Shown piece by piece: positions 1-8,195 of a stretch of DNA of 31,541 nucleotides; the first letter of the stretch is position 1, and each line of letters opens with the position of its first letter. Source of the DNA: a virus; the IMG/VR virus record IMGVR_UViG_3300044712_000119, positions 1-31,541 of that record. One strand, written 5' to 3'. Under the pieces are notes generated by a model. It was given only the letters and a program-made list of their open reading frames with translations. It did not search any database and was not told the origin of the DNA. The translations under genes and the position numbers were made by a program.

Positions 1-21
1 CTTTTACGCAGAGGATGTATG

Positions 22-49
22 TTGAATGTTTTTTGTAAACGCTTACAGT
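22..49 (+). promoter_or_regulatory. Putative promoter ahead of the terminase genes
   Basis: TTGAAT at 22-27 and TACAGT at 44-49 form a 16-nt spaced, weakly sigma70-like pair (each 4/6 to consensus). The -10 part lies inside a palindromic element (34-49), so a protein bound there would compete with RNA polymerase. This is a motif match only; the palindrome may instead be a terminase site. Confidence 0.3.
34..49. repeat. 16-bp palindromic element, copy 1 (left end)
   Basis: TGTAAACGCTTACAGT has arms TGTAA and TTACA around a 4-nt centre. A second copy, differing at one base, is at 31424-31439. If the molecule circularises, the copies lie about 134 bp apart in the same orientation on either side of the ends. 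I noticed no further full copy. Terminase-binding (cosB-like) or operator roles are both possible. Confidence 0.6.
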
Positions 50-64
50 TGCTAGGGTTAGACC

Positions 65-532
65 ATGCCTAATCCAAAAGTGCCATCAGAAATCAAAGCC
101 AAGCGAGGAACGCTACGCCCAGAGGACAAGCAACGCATGGTTGCTGCACCGAAGGTCGAGGGTGGATACATCGAGCCGTTTAGACCGCTTGAGTTTGCAG
201 GGCTTCAGCTTTGGAAGTCAGCGATGACAACAGGTGCGTCATGGATTGCTAGGAACTCTGACACTCACCTGCTAATGATGACTTGTGAGCAGTTAGATCG
301 CAGGGAAGAAATCCGAAGCCTGATTGTTGAAACACAAGACTGGCATTTGTATAAGCAACTCAATGACCTGGAGCGTCTTATTACTAGTAACCTAGGACTT
401 CTAGGATTCACACCATCAGACCGCACTCGACTAGGACTAGCCGAGGTAAAAACTCAGAGCAAGTTTGAGGAACTGATGGCAAGAAAGGAACAGCGTGTGG
501 CCACCCCAATGGTTGACCCAAGTTCCAACTGA
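65..532 (+). CDS. terS: Terminase small subunit (P27-like)
   Basis: A 155-residue protein of the size and composition of P27-family small terminases: a basic proline-rich start (MPNPKVPSEIKAKRGTLRP), then a helical body. Small terminases bind the packaging site and deliver DNA to the large subunit. The identification rests on the start signature and the immediate overlap (495-532) with an unmistakable large terminase gene. AGGG at 54-57 lies 7 nt before the ATG and can serve as ribosome binding site. The 16-bp palindrome at 34-49 just upstream is a candidate binding site for this protein. Confidence 0.8.
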   Translation: MPNPKVPSEIKAKRGTLRPEDKQRMVAAPKVEGGYIEPFRPLEFAGLQLWKSAMTTGASWIARNSDTHLLMMTCEQLDRREEIRSLIVETQDWHLYKQLNDLERLITSNLGLLGFTPSDRTRLGLAEVKTQSKFEELMARKEQRVATPMVDPSSN

Positions 533-2003
533 CGCAATCGCTAACGGCGAGGGTGAGTTAGTCATTGACTTTGCCGAGGCTTTTGGTGTGATTACCAAAG
601 ACAGCATCGCTGGCAAGCAAGGTTCACCCCTAGTCCTTAGAGACTGGCAGAAAGACCTCATCCGTCACATCTACGCAACAGATGGCAATGATGGATTCAG
701 AGCAAAACTTGCACTAGTCGGGATGCCCCGTAAGTCAGGCAAGTCAGCCATCATGTCTGTCCTCGCTGTTTATGACCTGTTCTTCGGCCCGAAAGGTGGC
801 GAGGTCTACTCCATCGCTGCTGAAAAGGAACAGGCTCGCATCGTGTTCGCAGATGCCAAGAAAACTATTGAGGCAAACCCAGAGCTTCTTGAGCTGACCA
901 AGATCTACCGAGATGCCATTGAAGTTGTCAGCACAGGTTCGGTGTATCGAGTGCTATCTGCCGAGTCCTACTCAAAAGAAGGTCTGTCACCGACTGCGGT
1001 CTACGCTGATGAGCTCCACGCCCACCAGTCCAGAGAGCTGTTTGATGTTATGTCGCTTGCTATGGGTGCTCGTGGTAATCAGGCACACATGGTCGCAATC
1101 ACCACAGCAGGGGTAAAGACAGACCGAACAGGTCAAGACTCAATCGCCTATTCGCTTTACCAATACGGACAGCGTGTAAGCCGAGGCGAGGTTGATGACC
1201 CGTCATTCTTTATGGCTTGGTGGGAAGCACCTGCTGAGATGGATCACAGAGACCCTGAGACTTGGAAGATTGCCAATCCAGGTTTCGGTGACATCTGTGA
1301 CGCAGCCGATTTTGAATCTGCCGTCAAGCGCACACCTGAGCCTGAGTTCAGAACCAAGCGCTGTAACCAATGGGTTTCTAGTGCCCTTGGCTGGCTACCT
1401 ACGGGCTCGTGGGACTCGTGTGTAAGTGAGCTAGACCTAACTGACAAAGACTATGTAATCGGCTTTGACGGCTCGTTTTCTGGTGACTCGACAGTTCTGG
1501 TCGGTGCGACCCTTGAGGATGAACCGCAGGTGTTTATGATCAAGGCGTGGGAGAAAGACCCAAACATTCACGATGACACTTGGCGAGTTGACATCCTTGA
1601 GGTTGAAAACACCATCCGAGAGTTCGTGCGTGACAACCCAAGAGTCAAAGAGATTGTCTGTGACCCCTATCGCTGGCAGAGGTCAATGGAAGTCCTAGCC
1701 GATGAAGGCTACCCAATCGTTGAGTATCCGAGCACCAACGCTCGCCGTATGGTTCCAGCCTGTGCCAAGTTCTTTGATGCCGTAGTTGAGGGCAGACTCA
1801 AGCATGACGGAGACCCTATCCTTGCTCGACACCTCGGCAATGCTGTCATCAAGGTTGACAACCTCGGCCCTCGCATTGTCAAAGAGAACCGCAACTCATC
1901 TCGCAGGATTGACGCAGCTGTCGCTGCTGTGATTGCTGTGGATAGGGCATTAGCAAGTAGAATAGAAGAAGAAGTCCTGACACCAGGCGTATTTGTATTT
2001 TGA
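495..2003 (+). CDS. terL: Terminase large subunit
   Basis: The 502-residue packaging motor has an N-terminal ATPase and a C-terminal RNase H-like nuclease. Visible motifs are Walker A GMPRKSGKS (76-84), Walker B VYADE (169-173), the coupling motif ITTAG (202-206), and nuclease acids at D325/D331 (GFDGSFSGD), D390 (CDPYRW) and the late RRIDAA segment. The protein cuts concatemeric DNA and pumps it into proheads through the portal. The GTG start at 495 has a GAAAGGA sequence 5 nt upstream and overlaps the small-subunit gene by 38 nt, suggesting translational coupling. Length is normal for the family, so the gene appears intact. Confidence 0.96.
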   Translation: MWPPQWLTQVPTDAIANGEGELVIDFAEAFGVITKDSIAGKQGSPLVLRDWQKDLIRHIYATDGNDGFRAKLALVGMPRKSGKSAIMSVLAVYDLFFGPKGGEVYSIAAEKEQARIVFADAKKTIEANPELLELTKIYRDAIEVVSTGSVYRVLSAESYSKEGLSPTAVYADELHAHQSRELFDVMSLAMGARGNQAHMVAITTAGVKTDRTGQDSIAYSLYQYGQRVSRGEVDDPSFFMAWWEAPAEMDHRDPETWKIANPGFGDICDAADFESAVKRTPEPEFRTKRCNQWVSSALGWLPTGSWDSCVSELDLTDKDYVIGFDGSFSGDSTVLVGATLEDEPQVFMIKAWEKDPNIHDDTWRVDILEVENTIREFVRDNPRVKEIVCDPYRWQRSMEVLADEGYPIVEYPSTNARRMVPACAKFFDAVVEGRLKHDGDPILARHLGNAVIKVDNLGPRIVKENRNSSRRIDAAVAAVIAVDRALASRIEEEVLTPGVFVF

Positions 2004-2011
2004 GGGATGAA

Positions 2012-2146
2012 ATGGCAACAGGCTTGCAGGTCGCAGGAGCAGCGGCAATCGTATTCGGGCTAGGGCTGATTTGGCTACCTCTAGCATTTATCTTTGGCGG
2101 TGTCTTTTCCGTCTTGTTCGGTCTTGCCATTGAGAGGCAGAAGTAA
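2012..2146 (+). CDS. Small single-span membrane protein, unknown
   Basis: The 44-residue frame starts with ATG at 2012, six bases after a GAGGG-type ribosome site formed by the end of the large terminase gene, and stops in TAATG, sharing a base with the portal start. It reads MATGLQVAGAAAIVFGLGLI and continues as one long hydrophobic stretch ending IERQK, so it is essentially one transmembrane helix with a short charged tail. Tiny membrane proteins between terminase and portal occur in other actinophages, but no function is known to me. The tight packing on both sides supports it being real. Confidence 0.6.
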   Translation: MATGLQVAGAAAIVFGLGLIWLPLAFIFGGVFSVLFGLAIERQK

Positions 2147-3501
2147 TGCTCAACAACCTATTTGAGACTCGTGCTGTTAGCTTTCAGACCATCTGGGGTA
2201 GCGGTGGAGACATCGAACTGCAAAACAACTCTGGCACTTATGTAACGCAGGACAATGTTTGGAAGCTTGCTGCCATCACAGGTGCAGTCAACCTAATCGC
2301 CTCTAGCATCTCAACCCTGCCAATGGAAGCATGGGTTCGCAGAGACGGACAGAAGCTCCTGATGCGACCAAAGCCAGACTGGGTGAGCCGCCCTGACATC
2401 AGCTTTGTTGACCGCACTCCATTTATCTCGCAGATCATCACCAGCCTCATGTTTGACGGCAATGCCTTCATCCGTATCTTCAGAGACTCTGACGGACTAC
2501 CAATCAACCTGACCGTAATGAACCCGACAGAGGTTGAAGTCAAGAAGAACCCTCTAGGTCGAATTGTGTTTACTCACACCAAGACTGGTGAGGTTCTGTC
2601 GCAGGATGACATCTTGCACATCGTTGAGAGCCTTATCCAGCCAGGTCAGGTGCGAGGCATTTCCCGTATCACGAACCTCAAAGACTCACTAGGTCTTGGC
2701 ATGGCACTTGAGGCTTACGCTCAGCGTTGGTTTGGACAGGGTGCTTCGGGCAACTACGCCATTACAGTTCCAGGTGCTTTGAACCAAGAGCAAGCTAAGG
2801 CAATGGCTGACTCTGTGGACAACAGACATGGCGGATGGCGTAAGTCCTCAAAGACTATGGTGTTCCACTCTGGGGCAGACATCAAGGACATTGGTATTGA
2901 CCCTGAGAAGTCTCAGTCAATCGAGGCTCGCAGAATGTTTGTCGAGGATGTAGCCCGTATCTACGGCATCCCAACTCACAAGCTAGGTCTGCCAGGAACT
3001 AACACCTACTCAAGCATTGAGCAGACTCAGATTGAGTTTGTCACCGACACCCTACGCCCTTACGCTGCTCTGATTGAGAACGCCCTCAGCACTTTGTTGC
3101 AGGTGTATCCAAATGGTCAGGGTGCGTTCCTAGAGTTCAACATGGCTGCATTACTACGAGGCGATGTCAACTCTCGTGCTCAGGCTGCTTCTGTTGCAAT
3201 TCAGGGTGGCTGGCTAACCATCAACGATGTGCGTCAGGGTGAGGGCTTGTCAAAGATTGACGGCGGAGACATCCTACGAGTGCCACTAGCCAATGTGCCT
3301 ATTGACGCTGCTGATCTAACCGCAACCGACAAGCGAGTTGCAATGGCTCAGAAGTTGATTGTTGTTGGTTTCGACCCTGCCTCAGTCCTAGAGGCACTAG
3401 ACCTACCTGCCGTATTGCACACAGGCGTTCCAAGCGTTCAGTTGCAGGGTGTGGCACAGATTGACCCTAATGACCCACAAGCAGTCTATGAGGCTAAATA
3501 A
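2146..3501 (+). CDS. Portal protein (HK97 family)
   Basis: The 451-residue portal forms the dodecameric ring at the capsid vertex through which DNA is packaged. It carries the usual HK97-portal features: an early segment on entering the core (WKLAAITGAVNLIASSISTLP), the DDILHI loop, and a conserved IPTHKLGLPGTNTYSSIEQ block around residues 277-295. Start and stop codons overlap the neighbours (TAATG on both sides). Order terminase-portal-protease-capsid is canonical for this head type. Confidence 0.95.
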   Translation: MLNNLFETRAVSFQTIWGSGGDIELQNNSGTYVTQDNVWKLAAITGAVNLIASSISTLPMEAWVRRDGQKLLMRPKPDWVSRPDISFVDRTPFISQIITSLMFDGNAFIRIFRDSDGLPINLTVMNPTEVEVKKNPLGRIVFTHTKTGEVLSQDDILHIVESLIQPGQVRGISRITNLKDSLGLGMALEAYAQRWFGQGASGNYAITVPGALNQEQAKAMADSVDNRHGGWRKSSKTMVFHSGADIKDIGIDPEKSQSIEARRMFVEDVARIYGIPTHKLGLPGTNTYSSIEQTQIEFVTDTLRPYAALIENALSTLLQVYPNGQGAFLEFNMAALLRGDVNSRAQAASVAIQGGWLTINDVRQGEGLSKIDGGDILRVPLANVPIDAADLTATDKRVAMAQKLIVVGFDPASVLEALDLPAVLHTGVPSVQLQGVAQIDPNDPQAVYEAK

Positions 3502-3761
3502 TGATTACTTCAGGCACACAATCCGTTGGCCCAACCGCAGCGGCGATTGACGGTGTAAGTGCAGCACCGAGCAAAATCAAGATTCGCAACAATGACCAAA
3601 CCAAGACCCTTTACATTGGTGGGCCAACTGTGACTACCGCTAACGGCTTTCCTGTGGACAAGCTGACCACGATTGAGTTTGACCTACCTGCTGGAGAGCA
3701 GATGTGGATGGTGAGCACCGAAAACGGGCACACAGTTTCATGGCTAAGGTTGGTGCAGTAG
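3501..3761 (+). CDS. Small beta-rich head-associated protein (possible decoration or fibre domain)
   Basis: An 86-residue protein with the pattern I-K-I-R-N-N-D…LYIGGPTVTTANGFPV…IEFDLPAGEQMWMVS, seen from memory in many small proteins encoded in head regions of actinobacterial and Firmicutes phages. The alternating hydrophobic pattern suggests a small beta-sandwich. It has no catalytic motif. It lies between portal and protease and its 3' end is overlapped by the next gene. A virion surface or decoration role is an inference from position and composition. Confidence 0.7.
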   Translation: MITSGTQSVGPTAAAIDGVSAAPSKIKIRNNDQTKTLYIGGPTVTTANGFPVDKLTTIEFDLPAGEQMWMVSTENGHTVSWLRLVQ

Positions 3762-5383
3762 TGCCTTATTACATTACAGACAAAGCGCAGGATTGCTCAG
3801 GCTGGGCAGTTACCAAAGAGGATGGCGAAGTCATCGGTTGCCACACAACCAAGCAGGGAGCGATTGACCAAATGGTTGCAGTATCTATTGAAGAAAATCT
3901 TGAGCCAGGTGGAGAGCGTAACGAGTCTGGCCCACCTGCCGTAATCGCAGACATTGACAACACTCTTGTCACCTACCAAGGGCAGAAGATTGACAAGGTT
4001 GCAGATTACCTAGACAGCTTCGATGACACCGAAATTATCATTGTCACCGCTCGCCTAGCCTCAGAGCGTGACGCAACTGTCGCAGAGCTAGACAGCCTAG
4101 ACATTGACTATGACCAGCTATTCATGAAGCCAGATGCCGACACCGACTCAACCGAGTGGAAGAAGCAGACCGCAGAACGCTTGCTGGAAACTTACAATGT
4201 CATGGTTGCAGTTGATGACAACGAGGACATCAGAGCCGCTTATCGTGACCTTGGTATCACTACGGTATCACCGAGCGAAGTGCCTGACTCATCCGACAAC
4301 GAAGATGAAGAGATGCGAGCAGTTGATCTGACACCACCTGCTTACATGAGGGCAGCAGCTCGCAGAGGGCTAGAGTATTACGCAGAGGGGAAGGGTGGCG
4401 ATGGACTGGTTGACCAAACAATCGCTGATGCTAGGAGCATGGCTCAGGGCGAAGTTTCAGAGCGTAAGTGGCGGCTTATCGGCCCTTGGATTGCTCGTCA
4501 CATCGTGGACTTGGATTCTCCTAGTGCTCAGCCTGATTCTCCTGACTACCCTAGTGCTGGTGTTGTCGCAATGCTTCTATGGGGTGCTCCAGCGAATCGC
4601 AGGGGTGCTGAGAGGGCTATGGCCTACGCCGAGGGTGTAGTTGCTAGGCTAGATGCAGAACAAGAACGGAAAGCAAGTATGACCAATCGGGAAACTCGTG
4701 ACTTTGAAACTCAGTTTGAGATCAGAGAATCTGGCGATGGAATGACCTTTGTTGGTTACGCCGCAAAGTTTGACCAGCCATCCGAGAACCTAGGTGGCTT
4801 TGTTGAGTATGTTGAGCGTGGTGCATTTAGTCGCTCGCTCAAGTCTCGCAACGATGTGATGTTGCTGTGGAATCACGATGCAGGTCAGCCACTAGCCTCG
4901 ACCCGTTCAGGCACTATGAAGCTAACCGAAGATGAAATCGGTTTGCGTGTAGAGGCAAAGTTGCCTCAGACTACCCTTGGCAAAGACCTAGCAATTCTGT
5001 TGCGTGATGGAATTGTCGGCAAGATGTCATTTGGCTTCAATGTCATCAAAGACGCTTGGAACTCAGAGGGCACAGAACGCCGCCTGAAGTCTGTTCGCTT
5101 GTTCGAAGTATCAGCAGTCGTATGGCCTGCCTACACCTCAACTGAGGCATCTGTGCGTGGACTAGACAAGGTTGCTCAGCGAGCTTCGGTTGATGCCGAT
5201 GAGTTGGCTGATGTTATGCTAAGGATTGAGGAAGGTGCAGACCTAACTCCTGACCAGGCAGAGCTAATGAAGTCGGTTGTCGAGAGACTAGCACCTGCAC
5301 CAGAAGCATCTACTGAAGAACCACAACCATCGCTACTCGCTATCAAGCAGAAGCAACTTGACCTGCTACTGAAAAGGATCTAA
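3704..5383 (+). CDS. Three-part prohead protease: DCSGWAV domain + HAD-like phosphatase + HK97 (S78) protease
   Basis: This 559-residue protein is over twice the usual protease length. Residues 30-60 hold a small DCSGWAV…GCHTTK…A domain found in several actinophage head proteins. Residues 79-190 are HAD-like: DIDNT (83-87), VTAR (114-117), a lysine at 142 or 153-154, and VDDNED (170-175). A helical block (about 205-325, GLEYYAEGKGGDGL … GWYPSAG-like … LLWGA) follows. Residues 326-559 are the S78 prohead protease with H391 (LLWNHD), S442 (KMSFGF) and E468 (LFEVS), which matures the capsid. The GTG start has GGAG 7 nt upstream but overlaps the previous gene by 58 nt; ATG 3740 or GTG 3761 are alternatives. 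ATG 4679, with GGAAAG upstream, could yield the protease domain alone. Confidence 0.9.
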   Translation: MDGEHRKRAHSFMAKVGAVVPYYITDKAQDCSGWAVTKEDGEVIGCHTTKQGAIDQMVAVSIEENLEPGGERNESGPPAVIADIDNTLVTYQGQKIDKVADYLDSFDDTEIIIVTARLASERDATVAELDSLDIDYDQLFMKPDADTDSTEWKKQTAERLLETYNVMVAVDDNEDIRAAYRDLGITTVSPSEVPDSSDNEDEEMRAVDLTPPAYMRAAARRGLEYYAEGKGGDGLVDQTIADARSMAQGEVSERKWRLIGPWIARHIVDLDSPSAQPDSPDYPSAGVVAMLLWGAPANRRGAERAMAYAEGVVARLDAEQERKASMTNRETRDFETQFEIRESGDGMTFVGYAAKFDQPSENLGGFVEYVERGAFSRSLKSRNDVMLLWNHDAGQPLASTRSGTMKLTEDEIGLRVEAKLPQTTLGKDLAILLRDGIVGKMSFGFNVIKDAWNSEGTERRLKSVRLFEVSAVVWPAYTSTEASVRGLDKVAQRASVDADELADVMLRIEEGADLTPDQAELMKSVVERLAPAPEASTEEPQPSLLAIKQKQLDLLLKRI

Positions 5384-5386
5384 CAC

Positions 5387-5575
5387 ATGGCAAGCAAGGC
5401 ACAAATCAAAGAGACTATTCTCAAGGTTGCAGGTGACCCTATTTCGGGTGTCATCTTTGACCTTGCAGAGGAGTGGGCAGAGGCCATCGTTGCTCTCGAT
5501 GCTCCACAGACTGCGGCTATTGCTCCAGCCGCAACTAAGGAAACCCGTATAACCAAGCCAGAGGAAGTTCGCTAG
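5387..5575 (+). CDS. Small acidic protein, unknown
   Basis: A 62-residue protein beginning MASKAQIKETILKVAGDP with a predicted amphipathic helical N-terminal half (GVIFDLAEEWAEAIVALD) and an alanine/proline-rich, probably disordered tail. It starts 3 nt after the protease stop and is followed by a strong terminator, so it closes the first head operon. Small proteins at this place, just ahead of the capsid gene, are common in actinophages; no function is known to me. Confidence 0.75.
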   Translation: MASKAQIKETILKVAGDPISGVIFDLAEEWAEAIVALDAPQTAAIAPAATKETRITKPEEVR

Positions 5576-5599
5576 ACTCTGCCAAGCTTTAGGGTTTCG

Positions 5600-5642
5600 C
5601 CCCGTCACTCTTTTCCCCTTTCTAGTGGCGGGGTTTTCCTTT
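5600..5642 (+). terminator. Rho-independent terminator before the capsid gene
   Basis: CCCCGTCACT (5600-5609) pairs with AGTGGCGGGG (5624-5633) with one G-T wobble, giving a 10-bp stem, followed by TTTTCCTTT. It separates the terminase-protease operon from the capsid transcript. Confidence 0.85.
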
Positions 5643-5650
5643 ACCCTGAT

Positions 5651-5660
5651 GTATTAGAAT
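5651..5660 (+). promoter_or_regulatory. Putative capsid promoter (-10 TAGAAT)
   Basis: TAGAAT at 5655-5660 lies 22 nt after the terminator stem and about 85 nt before the capsid ATG. No convincing -35 is visible. The leader up to 5745 contains no gene. The motif is shared with the intergenic elements at 19808 and 24965. Confidence 0.45.
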
Positions 5661-5745
5661 AGAAACAACGCTTGCGTGTTAGCACCAGCGTCACAGTTCT
5701 GAGTTAGCTCGGCTGAATAAACAATCATCTAATCTAAGGAGAATC

Positions 5746-6903
5746 ATGTCCGAGACCTTTCTAAAGGCACAGACTGAGGCTCGTGCTCGTGCGTGGGAAG
5801 CTGCTAAGGCACTTCTTGACAACGCTGCTGCTGAGAAGCGTGACCTGACTGCTGAAGAGCAGGTTCAGTTTGACCGCATCAACGCAGACATTGACGAGCG
5901 TGCAGCCGTAATCGAAAACATCAAGTCCATCGAAGAGCGTGAGGCAAAGGCCGCCGAACTATCTCGTGGTCTTGAGATCGCATCCCCAAAGTCTGACTCT
6001 GACCTACTTCGTGCAATCGCTCGTGGTGAGGTTCGTGGTCACAACTTCGAGGCTCGCACCCTAACCCCATCTTCGAACCTAGTTCCAACTGGTTTCTTTG
6101 ACCAGGTTTGGATGAAGGCTCGTGAGGTTGGCCCAATGCTTCGTGTTAGCAATGTTCTAAACACCACCTCTGGTGAGGACATTGTGTTCCCAACCCTAAC
6201 CGCATACAGCTCCGCTGCTCTTGTGGCTGCTGGTGGCACTATCGCTGCAAGCGACCCAACCTTCAGCTCTGTAACCCTAGGCGCATACAAGTATTCATTC
6301 CTTGTTCCTGTTGCTGAGGAATTGCTAATTGACTCTGGTGTGAACCTAGAGGCTGAGTTGGCTAAGGCTGGTGGTAACTCCATCGGTTACGCAGTCAACA
6401 CCGCTCTAACCACCGATGACGGTTCAAGCAAGCCAAACGGTGTAGCTAACGCTGCATCTTCGGCTGTTACTGGAACTGCTGCTGCTGGTGCACCTACTGG
6501 TGATGACATCATCAACCTTTACTACTCGCTAGACGGTGCTGTTCGTGCAGCTCGCAACTTCGCTTTCATGGCGAACGCAACCACCATCTCTAGCATCCGT
6601 AAGCTAAAGGACACCACTGGTCAGTATCTATTCCAGCCAGCTCTATCTGCTGGAACTCCTGACACCCTACTTGGCCGCCCATTGGTCGAGAACCCTGCAA
6701 TGGCTTCTGGAACTTCTGCAAAGTCAATCCTTGCAGGAGACTGGGACGCCTATCGTGTAAGAGTTGCAGGTGGCCTCCAGGTCGCTCAGTCATCCGACTT
6801 CCAATTCAACCTTGGAGTGGTCAACTACCGCTTCCAGATTCGTGTTGACGGTGACTTGCTAGACACCTCTGCTATCAAGTATTACAAGGGCGCAACCGCT
6901 TAG
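5746..6903 (+). CDS. Major capsid protein (HK97 fold)
   Basis: The 385-residue protein begins with a charged coiled-coil delta (scaffold) domain (about residues 1-95, AAEKRDLTAEEQVQFDRINAD), after which the fusion protease upstream would cut near residues 100-110. The remainder has the HK97 shell pattern, including LVPTGFFDQVW, the AELLIDSGVNLE-like spine helix and the C-terminal FRVDGDLLDTSAIKYY-like end. AAGGAG sits at the expected spacing before the ATG. Codons are strikingly uniform (CGT, GGT, GCT), consistent with very high expression. It stands alone between two terminators, as expected for the most abundant virion protein. Confidence 0.95.
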   Translation: MSETFLKAQTEARARAWEAAKALLDNAAAEKRDLTAEEQVQFDRINADIDERAAVIENIKSIEEREAKAAELSRGLEIASPKSDSDLLRAIARGEVRGHNFEARTLTPSSNLVPTGFFDQVWMKAREVGPMLRVSNVLNTTSGEDIVFPTLTAYSSAALVAAGGTIAASDPTFSSVTLGAYKYSFLVPVAEELLIDSGVNLEAELAKAGGNSIGYAVNTALTTDDGSSKPNGVANAASSAVTGTAAAGAPTGDDIINLYYSLDGAVRAARNFAFMANATTISSIRKLKDTTGQYLFQPALSAGTPDTLLGRPLVENPAMASGTSAKSILAGDWDAYRVRVAGGLQVAQSSDFQFNLGVVNYRFQIRVDGDLLDTSAIKYYKGATA

Positions 6904-6924
6904 TAATCACTTACGCAACAGAGA

Positions 6925-6953
6925 ACCCTCGGCAGAAATGTCGGGGGTTTTCT
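6925..6953 (+). terminator. Rho-independent terminator after the capsid gene
   Basis: A 10-bp stem (6925-6934 with 6939-6948, two G-T wobbles) is closed by a GAAA tetraloop and followed by TTTTCT. It ends the capsid transcript and limits read-through into the sugar cassette. Confidence 0.88.
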
Positions 6954-6961
6954 GCTAAGGT
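6953..6961 (+). promoter_or_regulatory. Putative extended -10 promoter for the sugar cassette
   Basis: TGCTAAGGT (TGn plus TAAGGT) starts 5 nt after the terminator stem and 31 nt before the glycosyltransferase ATG. It fits an extended -10 promoter without a needed -35, and matches the terminator-then-promoter layout at 11697 and 19805. Confidence 0.35.
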
Positions 6962-6983
6962 GAAGAAAGAAGAAAGGCAAGAA

Positions 6984-8195
6984 ATGGGCAACCCTAAAAA
7001 GCAAGAGCAAATCAACGGTGCTGTGAGCTGGTTCTCAAATGGCATCACACAGCCAACGGGCTACGGACAGCAGTCATGGGAAGTCGTGACCCGCATGAAG
7101 CGTCATGGCATAGATGTAGCCACTATCGCCAACTATGGGCGAGAGGGCGTGAACGGTTTTGTTGACACTCCGTTTGGCAAAGTGCCTGAATACGCAAGAG
7201 GCGTAGACCTTTACAGCAATGACTCTGCTCCTGTGTCTCACGCACATCACATCAGCAAAGACATCACCAAGCCTTCAATGTTTATGACTCTGTTTGACAC
7301 TTGGGTTCTGACCAACCCTGAGTTCGACAAGATTCCTAAGATCGCAAGCTGGACTCCGCTCGACCATGTATCCATGCCACCTGCGGTCAAGAAGTGGCTA
7401 GACAAGCCGAATGTGCTACCAATCGCAATGGCCCCGTTTGGTGTCGAGCAGATGTCAGAAGTTGGCATCGAGTCCACCTACATTCCGCACGCTATTGACA
7501 CTCACATCTTCAAGCCAACCGAGACTATCGAGGGACAGCTCACTCGCCGATTCCTAAATGTCAAAGACGATGACTTCCTGATTGTTGTGAACAGTGCCAA
7601 CAAAGCAAATAAAAGCATCCACAGAAAAAGTTTTGCGGAGTTGTTTTACGGCTTCGCCTTATTCCGCAAGAAAGTTCCAAACGCTTATCTCTACATCCAC
7701 ACCGAGCCAACTGGTGTTTATGGTGGATTTCACCTACCACGCCTGGCTTCTGCCTGTGGTCTGCCAATGGATGCTGTGCTATTCCCTAACCCGATTGACT
7801 ATCGCTTCGGCTTTGAGCGTGAGCACCTAGCCGCAATCTACACAGCCGCCGATGTAGTTGCTCAGCTGTCCTACGGTGGCGGTTACGAGCTACCAATCAT
7901 GGAAGCGCAAGCCTGTGGCAAGCGAGTAATCTCAATCAACTGGACTGCACCGAAAGACCTAGTGGCTGAGGATGGCTACCTAGTCGGCGGTCAGTTGTTC
8001 TGGGATGAGGCTCAACTTGCTTGGTTCAAGATTCCGCACATCGGCTCAATCACTCAGGCACTTGAGAACGCCTACGAGGACACCAAGGCGAACGGATCTC
8101 ACAGCGAGGTAAGCCGTAAGTTCGCCAAGCAGTTTGACGCTGAGACCGTATGGCTTGAGAAGTGGTTGCCATTCCTCAAGGAACACCTGAAGTGA
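6984..8195 (+). CDS. Glycosyltransferase, GT4-like (GT-B fold)
   Basis: A 403-residue cytoplasmic protein from the ATG at 6984, chosen because AGAAAGG lies just upstream (a GTG at 6960 is less likely). YIPHAIDTHIF (166-176) is the linker typical of GT4 enzymes, and GGGYELPIMEAQACG (298-312) matches the nucleotide-sugar E-x7-E region, although the first glutamate position appears to be glycine (299) while E307 is kept. GT4 enzymes transfer sugar from an NDP-sugar to an acceptor with retention. The gene overlaps the GT2-like gene by GTGA. Virion protein or host envelope are possible acceptors. Confidence 0.88.
   Translation: MGNPKKQEQINGAVSWFSNGITQPTGYGQQSWEVVTRMKRHGIDVATIANYGREGVNGFVDTPFGKVPEYARGVDLYSNDSAPVSHAHHISKDITKPSMFMTLFDTWVLTNPEFDKIPKIASWTPLDHVSMPPAVKKWLDKPNVLPIAMAPFGVEQMSEVGIESTYIPHAIDTHIFKPTETIEGQLTRRFLNVKDDDFLIVVNSANKANKSIHRKSFAELFYGFALFRKKVPNAYLYIHTEPTGVYGGFHLPRLASACGLPMDAVLFPNPIDYRFGFEREHLAAIYTAADVVAQLSYGGGYELPIMEAQACGKRVISINWTAPKDLVAEDGYLVGGQLFWDEAQLAWFKIPHIGSITQALENAYEDTKANGSHSEVSRKFAKQFDAETVWLEKWLPFLKEHLK

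Noticed and set aside
2238-2543. Minus-strand frame inside the portal gene
   Set aside because: It is a codon-bias shadow of the portal reading frame with low-complexity composition.
5661-5745. Riboswitch in the capsid leader
   Set aside because: Only a short ACGCT…AGCGT stem can be drawn, with mismatches above it; not enough to claim a structured element.
6039-6383. Minus-strand frame inside the capsid gene
   Set aside because: Shadow of a strongly biased coding sequence; no start signal or family pattern.
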